A DNA stretch of 7,155 bases from Candidatus Absconditabacterales bacterium (GTDB lineage: Bacteria; Patescibacteriota; Gracilibacteria; Absconditabacterales; Absconditicoccaceae), in NCBI GenBank assembly GCA_937965925.1, contig CALCME010000049.1, forward strand, positions 1 to 7,155, given 5' to 3'. Under the pieces are notes generated by a model. The model saw nothing but the letters and a program-made list of their open reading frames with translations, searched no databases and was not told the DNA's origin. Below, piece by piece: positions 1 to 7,155 of the stretch. Within the stretch, counting starts at the first letter, position 1; the number at the start of each line of letters is the position of its first letter. The position numbers were made by a program, and so were the translations under genes.

Positions 1-522
1 TCAGAAATGCTTGCTAACGAACTAGGATTAGATGCAGATATAGCCAAGAAAGCTTGACTACTCCACGATATTTGAAAAATTGAAGCTGGAAATGGAGAAG
101 CTCACACGAAAGCATGAGCAGAATTTCTTAGAAAACATAAAATGAACGATGTAATCGTTAACACAGCTGAATGACATCATTTTGATGTTGAAATGATCTA
201 TCCTGAGGCTCGAGTAGTAACTGCTGCAGATGCAATTTCAGCTAGTAGACTATGAGCGAGATCTGACACAAAAGAACTCTTTATCGAAAGAATGAGTCAA
301 CTAGAAAACCTTATTACAGAAGTAGAAGGAGTAGAAAAATCATATATCATGTCGGCATGAAGAGAAATAATGGTTTTCTTCAATCCAACAACCGTTGATG
401 ATATAACTATGGAAAAACTTACATGAGATATCTGAAAGAAGATTGAAGATCAACTAGATTATCCAGGATCGATAAGAGTAGTAGGAATTAGAGAAAAGAA
501 GCTCACTCATTTCTTAAGATAG
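1..522 (+). CDS. rny: RNase Y (ribonuclease Y), C-terminal 173 residues, 5' end outside window
   Basis: This is the C-terminal part of RNase Y, the membrane-anchored endoribonuclease that starts mRNA decay in many bacteria. The frame is open from base 1 to TAG at 520-522. Visible residues contain the HD metal-binding core: 'LLHDIGK' (His22-Asp23 of the visible part), a second histidine pair in 'AEGHHF' (about 59-60), and the Asp of 'AADAIS' (about 77). The family tail follows: 'GVEKSYIMSAGRE', then 'DIGKKIEDQLDYPG' and a short end after 'VVGIREKK'. The full family is about 500-520 residues, so the N-terminal membrane anchor, coiled coil and KH domain lie upstream of the window. Eight in-frame TGA codons all sit where glycine is expected or tolerated, including the Gly of 'HDIGK'. 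The next gene is in the same frame after 102 bases. The call is firm. Confidence 0.95.
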
Positions 523-537
523 GATGATGTATTCTTT

Positions 538-564
538 GTAGTAGATGTAGCAGAGGTAGCAGAT
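538..564 (+). repeat. Three tandem 9-bp units upstream of the Lgt-like gene
   Basis: Three head-to-tail 9-bp units are visible just after the rny stop: GTAGTAGAT (538-546), GTAGCAGAG (547-555) and GTAGCAGAT (556-564), followed by GTAAGA. They lie in the 102-base gap before the next gene, in a frame that is open but has no ATG, GTG or TTG before 625. They could be a small leader repeat or a chance microsatellite; no function can be assigned. Confidence 0.6.
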
Positions 565-624
565 GTAAGACACTACACGTTACTATCCAATGCTACAGAA
601 CTGATTTTACATACACACTTCATC

Positions 625-1497
625 ATGTATCCATTTTTGGACGTCTTATGAACGCAAATACACATGACAGGACTATGAATCATCATATTTGTAGCAGTAT
701 TTTTGTGGGGAATTCGTTCTTACTGAAAGCAATATTGATTGAGTACTGATCTCTTTATTAAATATGTTCCGTTATATATCTTATGTATCTACTTATTTGG
801 TACATATTTTTGGTACTTGATTGAAGAATGAATATTCTTTCCGCTGAATCTTGAACAACTTATGCGCTACATTTCTCCATATGAATACTCCTTTCATCTT
901 ATAGGGATTGTTGTAGGAAGCCGAATCAGCCTCAGACATTTCTTTTCTCAGATGAAAGATAAAAACAAGATCATAAAACGAGTTGATGTTTTCTTTCTCA
1001 GTGCAATGATTTGAACCGTTCCTTTTTGAATCTTTCTCCTTCTTTGAGATAGTTTCATCGGGTCACCAATTGATACGTGATTTTACATATCAGCACTCCA
1101 ACCTGAAAGTAAAGTAGCGACATATGATACTGTCATTCCTTTATGACTATACGTATCATTCACAGCGATGCTTCTGTACGTTATTACGAAGATTATTCGT
1201 GTAAAAATACCAAATATTAGAGGATATGGGTTCTACTGACGAACGTTATTCATCTTTCTTATCTGTCTAATTATTCTCTTTCAAGAATACCCTAGACGCT
1301 TAGTGATCTCATTTCTATGAAAAACTCGAGACATCAAAAATTATACGCTTATCTTCGTATGTGGACTCCTCATACGAGAGTACAAAAAAACCTATAGCTT
1401 CTTTAGTAATGTTGATTCGTATCTTCCGAAGTCATTTTCAACATTATTTTCGAAAAACATTTCAAATAATACGCCCAAAGGTTGATCATGAAACTAG
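625..1497 (+). CDS. Divergent Lgt-like (prolipoprotein diacylglyceryl transferase family) membrane protein, 290 aa
   Basis: This polytopic inner-membrane protein resembles Lgt, which transfers diacylglycerol from phosphatidylglycerol to the lipobox cysteine of prolipoproteins. The N-terminus 'MYPFLDVLGTQIHMTGLGII' has the shape of an Lgt start. 'YSFHLIGIVVGSR' (about 88-100) matches the Lgt 'SFHGGLLG' block and keeps its histidine (His91). 'LGDSFIGSPIDTGFY' (about 140-154) aligns with 'GRIGNFINGE..GRPTD.PWG'. However, the Arg and Asn of the GRxGNF block are replaced, and the second catalytic arginine, expected before 'FQEYPRR' (about 219-225), also seems absent. Several hydrophobic segments are evident (about 15-30, 45-65, 122-141, 170-190, 207-220). 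Fourteen TGA codons are read as Gly. ATG 625 is the first standard start after the rny stop and matches the family N-terminus. The gene may be an Lgt paralogue with altered or lost activity. Confidence 0.65.
1477..1481 (+). promoter_or_regulatory. Ribosome binding site of the baseplate-J-like gene
   Basis: AAAGG lies six bases before ATG 1488, inside the end of the upstream gene. It is the clearest Shine-Dalgarno-like match in the window and supports both this start and coupling to the Lgt-like gene. The other starts have only weak A-rich leaders. Confidence 0.45.
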
Positions 1498-3029
1498 TAT
1501 TCGATGAAAAAGATAGTATTTATAAAATTGTTCATGCTATCAAAAAGATACCAAATTATAAAAAAGCTACGATTTTTATAAACAAAAATCATAGTATTTT
1601 TAAACATCCTCGATGGTGAACGTACTTAAAGAAAATCATTGAAGAACATCATATAGAGGTATCTTTTTTTGCTGAGAACTATGACGCTAAAGACTACTTC
1701 GAAGAAGCATGACTTACGTATCACCATGATGATCTCCTTAAAAGTTGGACTTCACTCTTTTCGGTCCAAACCATTGTAGATAAAATAACAAAATTTCACA
1801 AACAACTCTTACTCAAAAAAAATAACCTTTCGATTTTCATACTTTTTGCTGAATTTTTGATTCTCGTAAGTCTCGTGTATGTTTTCTGGACATTGATATC
1901 GCCAAATGCAACAATTTACGTCACTCCATCATATTCGTTAGAAAACGTTGTTTACAATTTCCGTTTTTTTCCCAAGAAAGATGAAGCAGTTCATACCTAT
2001 CAAGCATATCTTTCGATCCCATATACGACATGATCATTGCCTTTTAGTTCAGAAATGAGCACTCATGTTCAAAACATGACCGCTTCTCAAGAAGCCTCTC
2101 GTGGTTCTGTAACCTTATTCAATACGCTCAACTACGACTTCTCGCTCTTAAAGAAAACCAAACTAATTACGGATGATTGAATAGAATTTACGTTAGATAA
2201 AAAAACAAGAATACCAAGATGAACAAAGGATTCTCCTTGACGTATAGAGGCTAAGGTTACTGCTAGAGAAAGATTTGAATCGTGAGAACTCATCGGAGAT
2301 AATTGAAATATACCAAAAGGAAAAAGACTCTTAGTCAAAAATCTGACAGAAAGCACCGAAGATGGATCCATTTGGTCAGAAGCTTCAAGATGATTTTCAA
2401 ACGGAAAACTCATCGAAAAAGGAACGGTAATAGAAGAAGACATAAAAGAGATAGAAAAAGCACTTCTGGAAAAAATGGAAAAAGAGAAATGATCATTCAT
2501 TACATCACATCACACAGACCCAGACACGCTCATTCTCCCTTTTGAAGAATTTACTCAATTCGATATTGATGGACTCATTACAACATCAGAACTTGGTCAA
2601 GAAGCATCATTTGTAGAGGGGAAAGTGGATACGACAGTTTTCTACCCAATCGTTTCATGGGATGATATTGAACAGTGAATCTATGATTATCTTGCTCAAA
2701 GAGCAGAAAATCCAACCTATATAACTACGATTCATCGTGATTGAGTAACATTTTATGATTACATATACAAGGAATCTACAGAAAAACTGCCAGCTCACTA
2801 TATTATTCCAACAAGCGTCCCAATCCTCAAGAAATACGACATTCATAGGGATGGACTACAAATTATAAAAGAGATTAAAGATAAAATAATTGGGATTGAT
2901 AAAAACAAAGCAAAAGAAATTATTCTTACCTATCCAGAAATAGAAAAAGCAGAAGTTAAGATCTCTCCTCGTTGGTATACGACTATACCTGATATCTCAG
3001 CAAGGGTTATGTTTGAATTTGATGAGTAA
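1488..3029 (+). CDS. Single-pass membrane protein with baseplate-J-like surface region, 513 aa
   Basis: I recognise a general architecture but no exact function. Residues 1-112 are lysine-rich and look cytoplasmic ('KATIFINKNHSIFKHPRWG', then 'VSFFAENYDAKDYFEEAGL'). One transmembrane helix spans about 114-136, and about 375 residues follow outside the membrane. In the outer part, 'ASRGSVTLFNTLNYDFSLLK', then 'TKLITDDGIEFTLDKKTRIP' and 'PGRIEAKVTA' follow the beta-rich pattern often annotated 'baseplate J-like' in CPR genomes. The end, 'PEIEKAEVKISPRWYTTIP', is also typical of those proteins. Residues 310-335 are charged and helical. Twelve TGA codons are read as Gly. The start overlaps the end of the Lgt-like gene by 10 bases, suggesting translational coupling, and has AAAGG at 1477-1481, six bases upstream. 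A role in a surface appendage or envelope is inference only. Confidence 0.6.
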
Positions 3030-3099
3030 CTATGATGGGTATTGTATTGAGGATTGTATTAGTGATAAAAGACATTTTTATTCACTCACATAAAGAAAT

Positions 3100-3801
3100 A
3101 TGAAACTCGATATACTTGCCATATGAGTCCATCCTGATGACATTGAGATATGCTGTTGAGGAACGCTCTTAAAACATATAGATCTTTGATATAAGATTGG
3201 ACTTTGTGATCTTACTGAAGGAGAACTGGGAACTAGAGGATCATGAAAACTGCGTATCCAAGAAGCTGAAGAAGCAAAAAATCGCATGTGAGCACTCTCT
3301 AGAGAAAACCTTGGTATGTCTGATGGTTTCTTCAAACGAAACAAAGAAAATATTCTTAAAATAGTTACGCTTATCAGGAAACACCAACCAGATATCGTCC
3401 TCGCAAATGCATTGCAAGATCGTCATCCTGATCACGGAAGAGCGGGAAAGTTAATAGCTGATGCATGTTTTCATGCAGGTCTTCTTAAAATTGAGACAGG
3501 GCAATCACCGCGACGCCCAAAAATCGTGTATCACTACGTTCAGGATGAGAATTTTTCTCCAGATTTTGTTGTAGATATTAGTGAGTATATCGACCAAAAA
3601 TTTTACGTTATGATGGCGTATAAATCTCAATTCTATGATCCAAATTCTGATGAACCAGAAACAATGATCTCGAGTGCCGACTTTCTTGAAAATGTAAAAA
3701 GCAAGAATCGCATCTATGGAAGACCAATATGAGCTACATATGCTGAAGCATTTGTTGCGAATAGATACATCTGAGTGAAGGATTTGTTTGACATACAATA
3801 A
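3100..3801 (+). CDS. bshB1: Bacillithiol biosynthesis deacetylase BshB1, 233 aa
   Basis: This PIG-L/LmbE-family zinc deacetylase removes the acetyl group from GlcNAc-malate to give GlcN-malate, the second step of bacillithiol synthesis, in the cytoplasm. The first zinc motif HPDD is at residues 11-14, inside 'LDILAIGVHPDDIEICCGG', and the second, HPDH, is at 109-112 ('DRHPDHGRAG'). 'DLTEGELGTRGS' (37-48) and 'GATYAEAFVA' (211-220) are BshB1 signatures that separate it from generic LmbE proteins. The length equals the family norm. TGA codons encode the Gly of 'AIGVHPDD' and the first Gly of 'CGGTLL'. ATG 3100 gives the exact family N-terminus. The start lies 70 bases after the previous gene with only a weak 'AAAGAA' leader. 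bshA follows after 82 bases. No key residue is missing, so it should be active. Confidence 0.95.
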
Positions 3802-3818
3802 GCGTAATTAAGCACAAT
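3788..3818 (+). promoter_or_regulatory. Possible promoter for bshA inside the end of bshB1
   Basis: A perfect TTGACA lies at 3788-3793. The best -10 match, CACAAT (3813-3818), is only four of six and the 19-base spacing is long, so this is weak. It could supply separate transcription of bshA and overlaps the 9-bp direct repeat described next. Confidence 0.2.
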
Positions 3819-3822
3819 AAGC
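3795..3822 (+). repeat. 9-bp direct repeat ACAATAAGC, 19-bp period, before bshA
   Basis: ACAATAAGC occurs at 3795-3803 and again at 3814-3822, straddling the bshB1 stop codon. The spacing is close to two helical turns. It could be a regulator site or a chance duplication; the first copy is partly coding. Confidence 0.5.
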
Positions 3823-3883
3823 ATACTCCAACACTACCTGTTCTCATGTATAGAATTCACGATTTATCTCTCATTGAAATTTC

Positions 3884-5020
3884 ATGAATATATGAATTGT
3901 CTGTTATCCTACGTTTGGATGAAGTGGAATCGTTGCGACAGAGCTCGGGAAAGCACTAGCAAAAAAATGAAATAACGTCCACTTTATCTCTTCCGATCAA
4001 CCTACCAGACTTGATGTGTTCAAAGAACATATTTTCTATCATGAAGTAACCGCAACAAACTACCCTCTTTTTACCTATATCCCGTATGAAAGTGCTCTCA
4101 CAAGCAAACTTGTAGATATCGTCAAACATGAAAAACTAGATATTCTCCATGTCCACTATGCGTTACCCCATGCTTCTGCTGCGTATATGGCACAACAAAT
4201 ATTGAAGAAGGACTGAGTACATATTCCCTTTATTACCACTCTCCATGGTACAGACATTACCATCGTATGAAAAGATGCTTCATACGAACCAGTCATCGCA
4301 TTCGCAATAGATCAATCAAATGCTGTTACAGCAGTATCTGAAAGTCTCAAGCAAGATACGTATACTAATTTTCAAGTAACAAACGATATCCAGGTTATCC
4401 CAAATTTTGTAAACTTTGAATACGGTGATCGTTTTGATCGTGATAATGAACTCAAAAAGAAATTTGCTCCCAATGACGAACGTATCATCATTCATGTGTC
4501 TAATCTTAGGAAAGTAAAAAGAGTGAAAGATGTCATATCTACATTTGACATCATAAGAAAGAAAATTCCATCCAAACTTCTCATTGTAGGTGATGGACCT
4601 GAACGCTGAGCATTAGAACAACAATGTAGAACACTAGATTTATGTGAGCACATTCACTTCTTATGAAAAATCAAAAAAGTAGAAAAAATATTAAAAATCG
4701 GAGATCTGTTTCTCTTGCCTTCAGAAAGTGAAAGCTTTGGGCTTGCTGCTCTCGAAGCCATGTCAGCAGGTATACCCGTAGTAAGTAGTAATGTATGAGG
4801 AATTTCAGAAGTGAATATTCATAGACAGACGGGATACCTTGCTGATGTAAAAGATGTGAAAAGTATGGCAACATATGCTCTAGAGATCCTGTCATCTGAT
4901 AGTACTTTAGAAAAATTTCGTACTCAAGCTCAGATCCAAGCTAAAAAGTTTTGTATCCATACTATTCTACCAATGTATGAAGATTTATATAAGAGAACAA
5001 TAGCAAAGACTTTAAAATAA
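3884..5020 (+). CDS. bshA: Bacillithiol biosynthesis glycosyltransferase BshA, 378 aa
   Basis: This GT4-family retaining glycosyltransferase makes GlcNAc-malate from UDP-GlcNAc and L-malate, the first step of bacillithiol synthesis. The N-terminus 'MNIGIVCYPTFGGSGIVATE' (1-20) is diagnostic of BshA. 'LHVHYALPHASAA' (88-100) and 'TLHGTDIT' (119-126) are further BshA blocks. In the C-terminal Rossmann half are 'VSNLRKVKRV' (205-214) and 'LIVGDGPE' (233-240), and the nucleotide-sugar EX7E motif runs from Glu283 to Glu291 within 'SESFGLAALEAMS'. The length matches the family (about 375-380). Eight TGA codons are read as Gly, among them the second Gly of 'FGGSG'. The fourth codon is itself TGA, so only code 25 exposes this start. 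The leader lacks a clear ribosome binding site. The stop codon overlaps a small hairpin. The call is very firm. Confidence 0.97.
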
Positions 5021-5034
5021 TCCTACGGATTTTT
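5019..5034 (+). terminator. Small hairpin with T run after bshA
   Basis: AATCC (5019-5023), loop TAC and GGATT (5027-5031) form a five-pair stem running into a T run to 5034; the stem begins in the bshA stop codon. It is short for an intrinsic terminator and may only attenuate transcription into bshC. The core sequence ATCCTA..GGAT resembles the strong hairpin at 6899-6918. Confidence 0.35.
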
Positions 5035-5174
5035 GATTCCCAACATATAAGCTGAAGATCACTATATTTTTACTCAAATCTCACTTAGTAATTGGAGTAT
5101 GTATACATCTATGGGAGTTGGTTTAGAATTTCCTATAGAGCAAGATAAATATTCTTTACTACATTCCAAAATCT
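5021..5174 (+). other. 154-base gap between bshA and bshC
   Basis: This is the longest gap inside the cluster. It begins with the small hairpin and T run described above. A 31-codon open frame (ATG at 5099, TAA at 5192-5194) overlaps the bshC start by 20 bases. GGAG sits only one base before that ATG, which is too close to be a normal ribosome site. No convincing promoter pair is visible. It may be a leader region for bshC, or non-functional sequence. Confidence 0.4.
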
Positions 5175-6767
5175 ATGGTACATCTACATATTAAGAACAT
5201 ATGAAACCCGTTTATACCTCAACATCTAACTGAATATCTACACGGAAGTCAGTTTTCTGAGTTTAGTCATGTCTCACCAACTCTCTCAAGCATTTCAACG
5301 TATGCACGTGAAAGACAATTTTCTTCGACAAAAAGAGAACTACTCGTTGATATACTAACAAAACAATACGAATCAATTTGATGAAAAACATGAATAAATA
5401 ATGCAGTTCTAGAGAATATTGAAGCACTTAGATCACAAAACACCTTCACCGTAACTACAGGTCAGCAAGTACACATCTTCTGATGACCAGTGTTTTTCAT
5501 AACAAAAATATTAGACATAATAGCTTTAGCAAAACAAATGAATAAATCTGGTTCAAGCAAAAAAATTGTCCCACTATTTCGAATGGCTACTGAAGACCAT
5601 GATCTAGAAGAGATAGATCATGTGAACATATATGGAGAGAACTATACTCGAGAAACAAAAGACACGTGATGACCGGTTGGGAGATATAGAACGAAAGGAC
5701 TCATTGAACTTATCTCTAGAATCAGACTGAGACTTGATGATACTCCTGAAAATAAAACATATCTCGACCTTTTTGAACAAGCATATACGAGATTCCCAAC
5801 ACTCGCTCAGGCAACACATCGACGACTAGACGAACTTTTTTGAGATCTAGGATTAGTGGTTCTTGATGCTGATGACGCATCACTCAAGTCTTTATTTGCG
5901 GAAACTATCCATAAAGATATTTTTCAACAGTCTTCGTTCTCCCCACTGATCACTCAAAGCACTGCCTTAGAAGAAGCATGATTGAAACCTCAAGCTATAC
6001 CAAAAAAGATCAATATTTTCTATATGAAAAACAATCTGAGAGCAAGAATAGAACAACAATGAGATGAGTTTCTCATCAAGTGAACTGATCTACGTTTTAG
6101 TCGTCAAGCATTAGAAAAAGAACTCGAAGATCACCCAGAACGCTTTAGTCCAAATGTTTTTCTAAGAACGATCTATCAAGAAACTATTCTACCAAATCTC
6201 GCGTATATCGCATGACCATGAGAGACAAAATATCGACTCCAGATGAAAAAACTCTTTGAAATATATCAGCTAAACATGCCTGTTCTCCTTCCAAGAGAAC
6301 TCACCCAATGGATCTCTGAGAAAAGCTATATGAAAATCACTGAAAGTCCGACTCCTCTAGAGAATCGATTTTTAGACTATGAGCTCTTCTTAGAGACGAT
6401 CAAAACCTTCGCAACTAATGAGTATGCAGACCTCCAAAGAACCGTCAATCTTTGGAAAGAACAGATTGCTCACATAGAAGAAGAACTTAGTAAGAAAAAC
6501 ACAACAGAAAAAAATATTCTAAAATCGGTCAGAAAGATACAAGACGAAGTGACGAGTCTAGAGAGACGTATACAGAGTCTAGAAGAGACAAAACTTGAGA
6601 GTTCTTCGACGTATGGATGACTTTTAAAACTCCACTCCAGAAATTTCGATACCACCAAAAGATTCGAAAGAGACCAGTTTGTCATAGGACAGACAAAGAT
6701 ACTTGATCAGGTTCTGAAAGGAGACTGGGAGTATAGAGTTGGGGAAGTGAAGGTAGTTGTGTACTAA
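5175..6767 (+). CDS. bshC: Bacillithiol biosynthesis cysteine-adding enzyme BshC, 530 aa
   Basis: BshC is the putative cysteine ligase that adds L-cysteine to GlcN-malate, the last step of bacillithiol synthesis. 'TTGQQVHIFGGPVFFITK' (94-111) matches the family 'GQQxGLxTGPLYTIxK' block. 'VPLFRMATEDHDLEEIDHV' (132-150) matches 'PVFWxAxEDHDxxEI', with Arg replacing the usual Trp. 'PERFSPNVFLRTIYQE' (321-336) and 'LPNLAYIAGPGETKY' (339-353) are core family motifs. A charged coiled coil spans about 416-475, as in known BshC. The length is close to the usual 540. Fifteen TGA codons are read as Gly, including both in 'FGGP' and both in 'AGPGE'. The frame is closed by TAG at 5136-5138 and ATG 5175 is the first start after it; it lacks a Shine-Dalgarno. 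bshC follows bshA after 154 bases. Confidence 0.95.
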
Positions 6768-6822
6768 TACTAGAGATGTGTTTATGAAAATGGTAATGAG
6801 GGAGAACCCATATGTATATCAG

Positions 6823-6857
6823 ATGAGGTATATATACTAGAATTACGAAAACCTCAT
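6823..6857. repeat. Inverted repeat with 7-bp arms in the bshC downstream spacer
   Basis: ATGAGGT (6823-6829) pairs with ACCTCAT (6851-6857) across 21 bases. The loop side also holds the 10-bp palindrome GTATATATAC (6828-6837), which shares two bases with the left arm. It has no T tract and is not a terminator. It could be an element-end structure of the neighbouring transposase or chance; I assign no function. Confidence 0.3.
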
Positions 6858-6898
6858 GCTTTAGCTTGGGGTAGACGTATCACATATTCATATGCTAG

Positions 6899-6922
6899 CC
6901 CTATCCTAAAGGATAGGGTTTT
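6899..6922 (+). terminator. Strong intrinsic terminator downstream of bshC
   Basis: CCCTATCC (6899-6906), loop TAAA and GGATAGGG (6911-6918) form a perfect eight-pair stem followed by TTTT, CG and TTT. The T tract is on the plus side only, so it fits termination of the bacillithiol transcript rather than of the convergent gene. The hairpin covers the stop codon and last codons of the minus-strand transposase, so it could also be that element's end hairpin. Confidence 0.75.
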
Positions 6923-7155
6923 CGTTTATCTGACGTACAGATATATGAGTGTAGGAACTCTTCTCACCGTCTTTCGGAGTGCTTCATATGATTGGTGTCC
7001 ACATATTGTATCGCACGGACAAGATGGTCCTGTTTTTCGAGAAAAGTTAGAGCATATCATGACGCTCGCAACTTGTTTTGTTTTCATTGCTTTAAGAGCG
7101 TTCATTGGAACGTCTTATTATACATATATGCACTGTATCATTTCATCATCTGGAT
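6901..7155 (-). CDS. Y1 transposase (IS200/REP-associated tyrosine type), C-terminal 84 residues, 5' end outside window
   Basis: On the minus strand the frame is open from the right edge to TAG at 6903-6901. The visible protein matches the C-terminal half of Y1-type single-strand DNA transposases, as in REP-associated transposases. 'GYSAYMYNKTFQGTLLKQG' corresponds to the 'rYsryfNrrygrsGtLfqgR' block that carries the catalytic tyrosine. 'ALTFLEKQDHLVRAIQYVD', followed by 'TNHMKHSE', corresponds to 'eyLlrliaYIHlNPVrhGl', with the usual Asn-Pro changed to Asn-His. The HUH histidines would lie upstream, outside the window. Five TGA codons are read as Gly, one at the conserved Gly of 'FQGTLL', so the gene is adapted to this code. 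It is convergent with bshC and overlaps its terminator. Whether it is intact cannot be judged. Confidence 0.75.

Noticed and set aside
524..541. ATG-ATG start right after the rny stop
   Set aside because: That frame reaches TAG after only five codons, so it cannot be the start of the Lgt-like gene.
2132..2500. Minus-strand open frame of 122 codons
   Set aside because: It lies wholly antisense to the baseplate-J-like gene, is low in complexity (Ser/Phe rich) and matches nothing known.
2303..2545. Plus-strand Lys/Arg-rich open frame of 80 codons
   Set aside because: Its basic composition comes from an AT-rich alternative frame of the 513-residue gene; no family match.
3042..3069. Promoter-like pair TTGTAT and GATAAA before bshB1
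   Set aside because: Only half of the -35 bases match and the region is AT-rich, so this is at chance level.
3316..3732. Short standard-code open frame starting inside bshB1
   Set aside because: It is only the TGA-free middle of BshB1; with UGA as Gly it extends to the full protein with the HPDD motif.
6946..7155. Plus-strand open frame of 70 codons opposite the transposase, open to the right edge
   Set aside because: It resembles no family I recognise, while the minus strand gives a recognisable Y1 transposase block; it is best explained as the antisense shadow.
1..7155. Multiple frameshifts or pseudogenes suggested by many in-frame TGA codons
   Set aside because: The reading frames never shift and the TGA codons fall on glycine sites, so recoding explains them fully.
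1..7155. CRISPR arrays, tRNA or rRNA genes
   Set aside because: No regularly spaced repeats, cloverleaf-like sequence or conserved rRNA segments were seen on either strand.

Overview
The window reads cleanly only if UGA is translated as glycine (genetic code 25). In-frame TGA codons fall at family-invariant glycines in every gene: the HD-motif 'HDIGK' of RNase Y, 'CGGTLL' of BshB1, 'FGGSGIVATELG' of BshA, and 'FGGP' and 'AGPGE' of BshC. Tryptophan is encoded by TGG. Code 25 is known from Absconditabacteria (SR1) and Gracilibacteria (BD1-5) of the Candidate Phyla Radiation, so this is almost certainly such a genome; the sequence does not let me choose between the two. The DNA is AT-rich, intergenic gaps are short, and most starts lack a good Shine-Dalgarno sequence. 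With the standard code nearly every gene would look shattered into short fragments.

Layout, left to right: (1) the 3' part of rny (RNase Y) to 522. (2) A divergent Lgt-like polytopic membrane protein at 625-1497, whose catalytic arginine positions appear to be replaced. (3) A 513-residue single-pass membrane protein with a surface region resembling the 'baseplate J-like' proteins common in CPR genomes, 1488-3029, overlapping the Lgt-like gene by 10 bases. (4) A bacillithiol cluster on the same strand: bshB1 (3100-3801), bshA (3884-5020) and bshC (5175-6767). (5) A 133-base spacer, then a strong hairpin with a T tract at 6899-6922, the probable terminator of the cluster. (6) The 3' end of a convergent minus-strand gene for a Y1 (IS200/RAYT-like) transposase, 6901-7155, running off the right edge.

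How the genes work together: BshA joins GlcNAc from UDP-GlcNAc to L-malate, BshB1 removes the acetyl group to give GlcN-malate, and BshC adds cysteine to give bacillithiol, a low-molecular-weight thiol used for redox balance and detoxification. All three steps are encoded side by side with most signature motifs present. A complete bacillithiol pathway in a reduced, UGA-recoded CPR bacterium is the most noteworthy content of the window. The upstream genes (RNA decay, envelope) are co-directional but have no evident biochemical link to it.
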